In this document: positions 1 to 5,803 of the stretch, one piece after another
How the letters are laid out: each line of letters opens with the position of its first letter
How positions within the stretch are numbered: position 1 is the stretch's first letter
NCBI GenBank assembly: GCA_019247865.1
Contig: JAFBAJ010000014.1
Location: forward strand, 1 to 6,039
Origin: Acidobacteriota bacterium
GTDB taxonomy: Bacteria; Acidobacteriota; Blastocatellia; Pyrinomonadales; Pyrinomonadaceae
DNA: 6,039 nucleotides
Reading direction: 5' to 3'
Program-made: the position numbers and the translations under genes
The notes under the pieces: generated by a model
The model's database searches: none
The model's input: only the letters and a program-made list of their open reading frames with translations
Told to the model about the DNA's origin: nothing

Positions 1-74
1 TCGGTCGCGATGTGGCCGCACGTCGTCTCGCCCGTACAGCACTTGCATGTGTCGTGATGCCGTTTCTTCCGCAT
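1..74 (-). CDS. Start of a Cys/His-rich protein of unknown function, truncated by window edge
   Basis: Only the first 24 codons are visible; the gene runs off the low end of the window. The ATG at 74 has GAAGGAG 8 nt upstream and lies 20 nt after the preceding stop, so it fits the operon pattern. The peptide begins MRKKRHHDTCKCCTGETTCG and then HIAT. Five basic or His residues are followed by four cysteines in ten positions (C-x-C-C-x6-C), which could bind a metal. From memory, some large baseplate-associated proteins encoded at this position in related clusters also start with a short Cys-rich segment, so this may be another baseplate component. That is inference and the visible part is too short to assign a family. 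Confidence 0.55.
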   Translation of the reverse strand, partial: MRKKRHHDTCKCCTGETTCGHIAT

Positions 75-82
75 CGTCAGGT

Positions 83-89
83 CTCCTTC
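83..89 (-). promoter_or_regulatory. Ribosome binding site for the Cys-rich gene
   Basis: GAAGGAG on the minus strand, 8 nt before the ATG at 74 and just after the TGA at 95-97. It is one of the clearer ribosome sites in the window and the main support for a real gene in the last 74 bases. Confidence 0.65.
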
Positions 90-94
90 AGCTT

Positions 95-2398
95 TCAGCT
101 CAAGATCGTGCCCGCTCCGGCGCGCGTCTCGCGCCCGACCCGGAAGGTCGGCAGGTCTCCGGCAGGTGCGCCCAGCACCAGGTCATAGCCCAGACGGTTG
201 CGCGGCGGTCGACTGGGCGGCGCGTCAAGGTCGTGATGGCAGGCCAGCTGCGCCAACGGATGCGCGCCGATGACTGTGTCGACGCCGATGGTCGATTGCA
301 GCCCGACCCGAAAGCGCGGCTCGACGAGGCACAAATCAAAGCTCGTGTGCGCGGGCTTCTCTGCGTTCAGCGCGCGGCGCAACATCTCCTCGTCCGACTT
401 CGTACGCACCCAGGCCGAGGGCACAAAGACGCGGAAGCGATGCGCGAACTCGTGGAACAGGTCGCGTTCCGGGTCGCCGGTCGAGACGAGCCGCACCTCG
501 CCTTCGCGCGCAAACTCGTCGAGGCGCAGGCGACCGACGGCGCTCGCTCCCCACAGGGCTGTGCCTCCGCCGAGCGCGGCGACATCCTCCAGGCCGAGCA
601 GCAGTCGCTGCCGCTCGCGGAAGCCTTCGACGATCTGCGGGTAGCTGCCCTGCGCGTCGACGCTCAGCCCGGTCATGTTCTCCAGATAAATCTGGAGGAA
701 GCGGCGCACGCCCTCGCGCGTGCCGCGCCGCGTCGCCGTCTCCGGCTCAATCTCGGTCAGACATTCATCATTCCCTCCGGTGACTTTCCACCGGCCAAAG
801 TAGATGGCGCTGGCGGCTTCGAGCAGACGCCGTTTCTGCGCGCCGTTCCAGGTCCCTTCGAGCGGAAGAGCCAGCCACGACGCGAGCCATTCGAGCAGCT
901 TTCCTTCCGGCACGGCCTTAGGGTCGAAGAGGGCCGCGACCTCTTCGATGCGTGTCTCCAGCGCGTCCCATTCCGTCTGAAAGATCGAAAGGAAATGTTC
1001 CAGAAACCAGCGACTCTCGTCGTCCGACGAGTAGACGGCGGGCAGATAGCCGAGGTAAGACTCGCGCGGATAATGCACTCGCACGGAGACGATGGCGGGC
1101 GTGTCATAGCCATCGCCCGACAGCTTGACCTTGAGCCACAGGTATTGCCCCTCGCGGCTCTGCACCAGAAATTCATGCGCGTCCGCGCCGCGCTCTCCGG
1201 CCGGCAGCGGGCGGGCGAGTTGCCCGGTCACGACGTAGCCCTTGCTCCACAGCTTCTCGGAGAGCCCGGCCACTTCGGCGCGCGTGAGCGGCTGCGCGGC
1301 TGTATAAGTGAACAGCTCGGCGCGCGTGCCGGCCGGGAGCGCGCCCAATTGCAGCTCGATGCGATGCCACTGGCAACGATAAATCTGGCTGTCGAGCGGC
1401 TCGCTCAACCACTCTCCGCTCGCCGCGTACAGCTTCGGCCCAGTGTGCGGCTCCGCCCGTCGCACGCGTTCGCCTTCGCGGTCAAAGATCAGACCGCCCG
1501 GCGGCTGTGACGCGCACGCGCCGAGCGGCGCGACTCCCGTCGGCGGCTCGCCCGTCGCGCGCCGGTCGCACGGCCGCAGCAGACTCTCAGGCAGGCAGAA
1601 GCGCCAGGGCTCCTTCTCGTTGCGGCGTGAGAGACGCAGCGGCGGCGGGTCGAAGCGTTCAGCGATGTCGCCCGCTTCGGTCGTCGTCCCGAGGTATCTC
1701 CCCTCGCGGTCATAGATTTCAAGGCGTCCCTCTTCCGCCTTCAGCAGATAGATGCGTCCCTCTCTATCGAGCGCGAGCCGCCGCCAGCGATCCGCCCCCC
1801 GCCCTTCAAACAGGAGCTGGAGGTCGTCCGTTCCGGGTCGGTGCATGTAGACGCGGCTGTAGCGCGCGTCGAGCAGGTAAGCGTTTCCGCCGTGCGCGGC
1901 GATGTCCAGAGGCTTCCACGCCGCCGGGTCCTGGGCGTGCGTGCGCCGCCCCTCTGCATCCCACGGCCCCCACACGTGACGCACTGCCAGCGTGCCGAGG
2001 GCGAAGACCTGCACGCGTCGATTGCCTAAGTCTGTGACATACAGACTGTGGCCGGCGATGGCGATGCTGGAAGGGCTGCTGAACTGGCGCACGTCCGCGC
2101 CCTGCTCTGCGCCGACCGCAGGCAGCGGGACGAAGGCGCGCCGCTCCGCGTCGAAGCGACGCACGCCCGGCCTCGTCTGCCCAAGCAGGTAGAGCGTCCC
2201 CTCCGCGTCGAAGGCCATCCCCGGCGGGAGGACGATTCCGCCCAAGCTTCCGTCTGCGCTCGTGAGGCCGAGCGGCCCGGCCGGATCTGCGGCCAGCCGC
2301 AGCCCTGCCCGCTCGCCCACGCTGACCTCCGTCGCCCGCGCCGTGCGCCAGCCGCTATGCCCGCCGAGCGGGAAAAATGTTTGTCCTTGCGCTCTCAT
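95..2398 (-). CDS. Phage tail protein I-like baseplate protein with N-terminal beta-propeller repeats, 767 aa
   Basis: Fusion-type protein whose second half belongs to the phage tail protein/P2 gpI-like group found next to gpJ in contractile systems. Residues about 53-310 contain NHL/SMP-30-like propeller repeats: LPPGMAFDAEGTLYLLG, FSSPSSIAIAGHSLYVTD followed by LGNRRVQVF, KPLDIAAHGGNAYLLDARYS, WRRLALDREGRIYLLKAEEG, and PPGGLIFDREG. Residues about 322-445 look like a beta-sandwich (SEPLDSQIYRCQWHRIELQL, YLWLKVKLSGDGYDTPAIVS). The tail domain runs from about 446 to 575: YLGYLPAVYSSDDESRWFLE, FDPKAVPEGKLLEWLASWLA, RRGTREGVRRFLQIYLENMT. The C-terminus has FRVFVP, EKPAHTSFDLCLVEPRFRVG and GVDTVIGA. 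The ATG at 2398 starts 15 nt after the gpJ stop but has only a weak ribosome site. About 22 residues (535-556) appear inserted in the tail domain. The domain assignment is firm for the second half; the propeller is inferred from the repeats. What it binds is unknown. Confidence 0.9.
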   Translation of the reverse strand: MRAQGQTFFPLGGHSGWRTARATEVSVGERAGLRLAADPAGPLGLTSADGSLGGIVLPPGMAFDAEGTLYLLGQTRPGVRRFDAERRAFVPLPAVGAEQGADVRQFSSPSSIAIAGHSLYVTDLGNRRVQVFALGTLAVRHVWGPWDAEGRRTHAQDPAAWKPLDIAAHGGNAYLLDARYSRVYMHRPGTDDLQLLFEGRGADRWRRLALDREGRIYLLKAEEGRLEIYDREGRYLGTTTEAGDIAERFDPPPLRLSRRNEKEPWRFCLPESLLRPCDRRATGEPPTGVAPLGACASQPPGGLIFDREGERVRRAEPHTGPKLYAASGEWLSEPLDSQIYRCQWHRIELQLGALPAGTRAELFTYTAAQPLTRAEVAGLSEKLWSKGYVVTGQLARPLPAGERGADAHEFLVQSREGQYLWLKVKLSGDGYDTPAIVSVRVHYPRESYLGYLPAVYSSDDESRWFLEHFLSIFQTEWDALETRIEEVAALFDPKAVPEGKLLEWLASWLALPLEGTWNGAQKRRLLEAASAIYFGRWKVTGGNDECLTEIEPETATRRGTREGVRRFLQIYLENMTGLSVDAQGSYPQIVEGFRERQRLLLGLEDVAALGGGTALWGASAVGRLRLDEFAREGEVRLVSTGDPERDLFHEFAHRFRVFVPSAWVRTKSDEEMLRRALNAEKPAHTSFDLCLVEPRFRVGLQSTIGVDTVIGAHPLAQLACHHDLDAPPSRPPRNRLGYDLVLGAPAGDLPTFRVGRETRAGAGTILS
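777..794. repeat. Perfect 6-bp inverted repeat with 6-nt loop inside the tail protein gene
   Basis: CCGGTG (777-782) and CACCGG (789-794) are exact reverse complements around ACTTTC. The hairpin lies within the extra residues 535-556 that interrupt the conserved tail domain, so it may be part of a small in-frame insertion. A chance hairpin in GC-rich DNA is also possible. Confidence 0.5.
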
Positions 2399-2413
2399 CT
2401 CAAAAACTGTGAC

Positions 2414-4399
2414 TTACAAATCCACCGTCGGAACAACCGTGATCTCGTGTTCGGGTGAGCCGTAAAGCATTCCGTCACGCCCCACCCTGACGGGCTCGTG
2501 GACCTCGTGCGGTTTGCCGTCAACCCTGACGGCGAGGTACGGAACGGAGACCACATCAGCCACGCCGAGGATGACGCTGAAGAGATTCGTCGGGAAGAAG
2601 TCGCGCCCGAAATCCCAGCCCGCCGACGAGCCGCCTGACGGCGCGCCCTCTTCCAGACGCCGACCGAGCGGGTCGAGGTATTCGTTAATCGCCCTTGCCA
2701 CGTTGCGCGCCACCGTGTCGAAGGCGGCGTAAGCCCTGGCCTCGACGCGCGCTTCGATTTTGATGGCCTGATATTCAGGCCCTTTGACGTAGAGCTCGGT
2801 CGTGAGCAGGCGGCGCGCGTCCAGATACTCGCAGACGCGTGTGATGAGATCGGCCGAGGGCTTAGGCGCGCGGTCTTCGATCTTCGCATCAGGGACGATG
2901 ACCACCGTGACTGCGCCGGGCACTTCGCTGCCCGGATGATCCGGGTGCGCGAGCGCGATGGCCGTCGCCTTGCGGACTTCGCCCGCCTCTGCGGCCAGCG
3001 CGGCGTAATCTTCAGCAGTGATGGCGCGGTCGCGGCTGCGCAAGAGACGCGGGGCCCGCTCTTTCAGAGTCTCCACGTCCTGCTCGTCGCGCCCGCCCGT
3101 GGCCGGACGCTCGTTCGTCACCTTATCCACTCCGACCAGCGACGTGAGCGGCGTGGTGATTAAGCCGGGGCCGACGTTGCCCGCGCCGCCTCCGCCCGAC
3201 AGGTATTGGCGCGCGATGATCTCAACTCCGGCCGGTGGGATGAGACCGCGCTGGCCGTCGCCAAAGGTCAGCTCGCCCCGCGTCGCGTTGAGCAGATAAT
3301 GCTGGTCTTCGGGGCCGGAAGAGAGAAAGTCCTGCACGCGCTCCCAGGTTTGTGGTTCGACGTTGGCCTGCTCGACGACGAGTTCGAGCGAGTCCGGCTG
3401 CACGGGGGCGCGACGGAGCGTGAAGACTTGATCCGGCAGCCCCTCGCTCTCGCCCACGAACTCGTCACGCACGGTGACCAGGCTCTCTGCCTCAACCGTG
3501 TTGGGGCGAATGAAATCTATGACCGGCGTCTGTCCCGCCGGATAGCTCCCGGCAGCGAGCCTGACTCTCAGCCAGTAGCGCGGCTCGGCGATCTTCTCTT
3601 CGACCGTGGCGGCGATCTCCTGCGGCCCCTCGACGTTAATGTATCCCTCGCGCGTGAAAGCCACGGAGTCATCTTTGAAGACGCTGAGCCGCCGCCAGCG
3701 CGTCGGGTCGGACGCGGGGCGGTACTCCCAGACGAGCGTCACGGGCGGCGCGGGCAGGGCCTGATGTTCACGGCAGCTCACGGGCTGACCGGCCTGAGCG
3801 GCGAGCGGGAGGAAGACGCGAAAGCGCATCTCCTGTGGAAAGGCGCGCCCGGCCACAGGCTTGTCCGGCGGCGGCGGCTCGAAGCCCAGATAGAGCGCGC
3901 TGCCGAGCTGCGGCAGCCAGCCGAGCGGAGGAAAGGTCGTGCCCGGCGTGCGGTTGGCCGCGCTCAGGACCGAGAAGGCTGCGCCGTCGAAGACCTGCAC
4001 ATCGACCAGCGGCGGGCGAATGAGATCGAGCCCTTCGCGCGTCTCGAAGATGACGGGGCTGCCTTCGGGCGGCTGCGCCTGTAGCTGCGCGCGGCGCGGG
4101 ACGGACTCGACGGCGGCATCGGGCTTCGCGGTAAAGGTCAGATGCGCGGTGGCGGCCTGTGCCGGTTGCAGCTCCATCCCAAGCAGTTGAAGAAACTTGA
4201 GATAGTTGCGCTCCGGCACGCGGTTCATCTGATAGAGCATCATCTCCGTGAGCCAGACGAAGAGCTGCACGAGCGTGATGCCGGGATCGCTCTCGTTGTA
4301 GTCCGTCCACTCCGGCGCGTAGCGCGGGATGCGCAGTTGAGCCTCGCGCACGAGGTCTTCAAACTTACGGATGTCTAGTTCTGGTGCTTCAAGTGGCAC
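2414..4399 (-). CDS. Baseplate J/gp47-like wedge protein (gp6/Afp11 type), 661 aa
   Basis: Large baseplate wedge protein of the gpJ family, equivalent to T4 gp6, TssF and Afp11; in the baseplate it dimerises into the ring around the hub. Residues about 8-80 hold the N-terminal module (RIPRYAPEWTDYNESDPGIT, then LVQLFVWLTEMMLYQMNRVP). Residues about 165-300 look like an extra beta-sandwich (LVWEYRPASDPTRWRRL, YWLRVRLAAGSYP). The family core is at about 370-470: NATRGELTFGDGQRGLIPPA, SGGGGAGNVGPGLI, TNERPATGGRDEQDVETLKE, and RSRDRAITAEDYAALA. Residues about 495-661 form the C-terminal alpha/beta region with FFPTNLFSVILGVADVVSV. An upstream ATG at 4489 keeps the frame open but would overlap gp25 by 77 nt. 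I chose GTG at 4399, which has AAAGGGAG 6 nt before it and sits just after the gp25 stop. The stop is TAA, and the gpI-like gene starts 15 nt on. Confidence 0.95.
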   Translation of the reverse strand: MPLEAPELDIRKFEDLVREAQLRIPRYAPEWTDYNESDPGITLVQLFVWLTEMMLYQMNRVPERNYLKFLQLLGMELQPAQAATAHLTFTAKPDAAVESVPRRAQLQAQPPEGSPVIFETREGLDLIRPPLVDVQVFDGAAFSVLSAANRTPGTTFPPLGWLPQLGSALYLGFEPPPPDKPVAGRAFPQEMRFRVFLPLAAQAGQPVSCREHQALPAPPVTLVWEYRPASDPTRWRRLSVFKDDSVAFTREGYINVEGPQEIAATVEEKIAEPRYWLRVRLAAGSYPAGQTPVIDFIRPNTVEAESLVTVRDEFVGESEGLPDQVFTLRRAPVQPDSLELVVEQANVEPQTWERVQDFLSSGPEDQHYLLNATRGELTFGDGQRGLIPPAGVEIIARQYLSGGGGAGNVGPGLITTPLTSLVGVDKVTNERPATGGRDEQDVETLKERAPRLLRSRDRAITAEDYAALAAEAGEVRKATAIALAHPDHPGSEVPGAVTVVIVPDAKIEDRAPKPSADLITRVCEYLDARRLLTTELYVKGPEYQAIKIEARVEARAYAAFDTVARNVARAINEYLDPLGRRLEEGAPSGGSSAGWDFGRDFFPTNLFSVILGVADVVSVPYLAVRVDGKPHEVHEPVRVGRDGMLYGSPEHEITVVPTVDL

Positions 4400-4405
4400 G
4401 CTGCG

Positions 4406-4413
4406 CTCCCTTT
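4406..4413 (-). promoter_or_regulatory. Ribosome binding site for the gpJ-like gene
   Basis: AAAGGGAG on the minus strand, 6 nt before GTG at 4399, touching the gp25 stop codon. It settles the start in favour of this GTG rather than the ATG 90 nt upstream. Confidence 0.75.
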
Positions 4414-4811
4414 CAGCCGACTCCCTCGTTAATGAAGAAGGGATAGACGAGATTGTAAAAAGCGTTGTTGGAACGAATGCGATAGTCAATGCGAATCAAG
4501 AGATAATTGCGCGCTTCGGGCGGCGTCTCGACGCGCACATCCGTCACGTCAATCCGCGGTTCCCAGCGCGTCAGCGACTCTTTCACGCGCGCCTGCACGA
4601 GGCCGTGCATGGCCGTCGTATTGAGTTCGAAAACCAGGTCGTGGATGCCGCAGCCGAAGTCGGGGCGCATCTGCCGCTCGCCGGGCGCGGTCGAGAGGAT
4701 GATCCAGATGCTCTGGCGAATCTTCTCCTCGCCGCCCAGGAAGGCCAGCCGCCCGTTCACTCCCGGCTTGACCGGGAAATTCCATCCACGTCCGAGAAAA
4801 TCCTGTTCCAT
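4413..4811 (-). CDS. GPW/gp25-family baseplate wedge protein, 132 aa
   Basis: Homologue of T4 gp25, TssE and Afp9, the small wedge subunit that contacts the first sheath ring and nucleates sheath polymerisation. Visible family landmarks are FLGRGWNFPV at the N-terminus, the central IWIILSTAPGERQMRPDFGC (including the conserved PGER and RPDFG), then GIHDLVFELN, TRWEPRIDV and a C-terminal NLVYPFFI. Length is normal for the family. Two starts are possible: a GTG at 4820 that overlaps the PAAR stop (GTGA) and would add three residues, or the ATG at 4811. I chose ATG because GGGTGA, which can pair with the 16S rRNA end, lies 5 nt before it, while nothing similar precedes the GTG. The gpJ-like gene begins 13 nt after the stop. 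Confidence 0.95.
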   Translation of the reverse strand: MEQDFLGRGWNFPVKPGVNGRLAFLGGEEKIRQSIWIILSTAPGERQMRPDFGCGIHDLVFELNTTAMHGLVQARVKESLTRWEPRIDVTDVRVETPPEARNYLLIRIDYRIRSNNAFYNLVYPFFINEGVG

Positions 4812-4816
4812 TCGAG

Positions 4817-5203
4817 TCACCCAATGAAAACCGTGCTCACGGCGACAACCGTGCCGACGGGCAAGTCCGCCGGGTCGTTACAGGTCAGCGCGGTGTCGCC
4901 GCTGCGCGCGGCGGCTTTGCCGTTGATGAAGACCGTCACGCTGCCCAGGGTGATGCGCCCCTGGTTCCTGGGCGGGATGACGAAAGTCCCGCCGATGGGG
5001 ATGTGCGGCGGCGTGTTCGTGGCCGTGCTGTTGAGCGTCGCCGCCGGCAGCCCCTGAATGTTGACATCCGCGCTGAGGCCGTTATCGATGATCCCGTTGA
5101 ACGGGTGCGGGACGATGACGGGCGAGGTCGGTCCTGGCGGCTGGATGAGATGCATATCCATCGCTGTGATCTTGTCTCCCTGTTTGGCTGCCGGTTGTCC
5201 CAC
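4817..5203 (-). CDS. PAAR-domain spike-tip protein, 128 aa
   Basis: PAAR proteins form a sharp metal-stabilised cone on the spike and can carry effectors through terminal extensions. The sequence starts GQPAAKQGDKITAMDMH and continues with PHPFNGII, the SADVNIQGLPAATLNSTATN segment, PPHIPIGG, VFINGKAAARSGDTALTCND and a final DLPVGTVVAV. Candidate metal ligands are His18, His33, His67 and Cys108, matching the three-His, one-Cys arrangement known for PAAR tips. The protein is almost all PAAR domain, with no N- or C-terminal extension, so it carries no fused toxin. The start is GTG: the previous gene's TGA is in the same frame 18 nt upstream, and no other start codon lies between. GAGGAGG across that stop is the ribosome site. 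In Afp/PVC-type loci the equivalent protein is Afp10/Pvc10. The gp25-like gene follows with almost no gap. Confidence 0.96.
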   Translation of the reverse strand: MGQPAAKQGDKITAMDMHLIQPPGPTSPVIVPHPFNGIIDNGLSADVNIQGLPAATLNSTATNTPPHIPIGGTFVIPPRNQGRITLGSVTVFINGKAAARSGDTALTCNDPADLPVGTVVAVSTVFIG

Positions 5204-5213
5204 CTGCTTTGAG

Positions 5214-5220
5214 CCTCCTC
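5214..5220 (-). promoter_or_regulatory. Ribosome binding site for the PAAR gene
   Basis: GAGGAGG on the minus strand, 10 nt before the GTG start and overlapping the TGA of the spike gene. The position suggests re-initiation by ribosomes finishing the spike gene. Confidence 0.7.
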
Positions 5221-5803
5221 AGTTGATATTGACGGTCGCGCCCTTGATGGTCATCGTGCCGGTGGCTTCGAGCGTCATGTTGGCGCTCGACTTGACCTCG
5301 ATGGTCATCGCCTCGACCTTGACCGTGCCCGCCGGGGCCGAAACTTCCACGTCGCCCGAATCACAGACGATCTGAATCTTCTGTCCCGCGATGTCGAAGA
5401 CGATCCGGCGCTGGTTGTCGCTGCCGATGATCTCGATCTTCTCCGCGCCCTGCGTGTCGTCGAGCTTGACGATGTGGCCGCTGCGCGACTGTAGGAAACG
5501 CCAGTTGTTCTGCTCGGCCTGGCCGTCATCCGGGGGCGGCGTGTCGATCTGGCTCCACAGCGAGCCGAGGATGTAGGGCCGTTGCGGGTCGCCCAACTCG
5601 AAAGCCACGAGCACTTCATCGCCGACCTCCGGGCGCAGGAAAAGTCCGCGCCCTTTGCCCGCCATCGGCGTCACCAGCCGCGCCCAGTCGCTCAGTTGAT
5701 CGCCGAGGTACGGGAACTTCACGCGCACGCGCCCGAGGCTCTCCGGGTCGCCGAGGTCTGTCACGAGGCCGATGATGATGCCGTTGACTCTGTCGCCCTT
5801 CAT
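5219..5803 (-). CDS. gpV/gp5-like baseplate spike protein (OB fold plus beta-helix-like tail), 194 aa
   Basis: Probable central spike protein of a contractile injection machine, equivalent to the C-terminal half of VgrG, T4 gp5 or P2 gpV, and expected to trimerise below the gpD hub. Residues about 5-85 form the OB-fold domain: GLVTDLGDPESLGRVRVKFP, then WARLVTPMAGKGRGLFLRPE, GDEVLVAFELGDPQRPYILG and SLW. Residues about 105-194 are short alternating V/T/I/K strands (DVEVSAPAGTVKVEAMTIEV, ending IKGATVNIN), as expected of a triple-stranded beta-helix needle. No lysozyme or effector domain is present. An in-frame ATG 33 nt upstream gives a longer frame, but I chose the ATG at 5803: it overlaps the preceding stop (ATGA), has AAGGGGAG upstream, and begins directly with the family's N-terminal strand. 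The PAAR gene follows after 15 nt and would cap this needle. Confidence 0.95.
   Translation of the reverse strand: MKGDRVNGIIIGLVTDLGDPESLGRVRVKFPYLGDQLSDWARLVTPMAGKGRGLFLRPEVGDEVLVAFELGDPQRPYILGSLWSQIDTPPPDDGQAEQNNWRFLQSRSGHIVKLDDTQGAEKIEIIGSDNQRRIVFDIAGQKIQIVCDSGDVEVSAPAGTVKVEAMTIEVKSSANMTLEATGTMTIKGATVNIN

Noticed and set aside
47..1510. 487-codon open frame on the plus strand, antisense to the gpI-like gene
   Set aside because: It mirrors the strong third-position GC bias of the real minus-strand gene. Its product is Arg/Ala-rich with no recognisable family, and it lies wholly opposite a gene with clear domains.
3206..4084. 292-codon open frame on the plus strand, antisense to the gpJ-like gene
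   Set aside because: It is a shadow frame of GC-rich coding DNA, with low-complexity Arg/Ala/Glu-rich composition and no domain. The opposite strand encodes a continuous gpJ-family protein.
4400..4489. N-terminal extension of the gpJ-like protein from the ATG at 4489
   Set aside because: It would overlap gp25 by 77 nt, and the translated residues do not resemble the family N-terminus. The GTG at 4399 has a good ribosome site.
4371..5057. 228-codon plus-strand frame across gp25 and PAAR
   Set aside because: It spans two confidently assigned minus-strand genes and their junction, and its translation has no recognisable motif.
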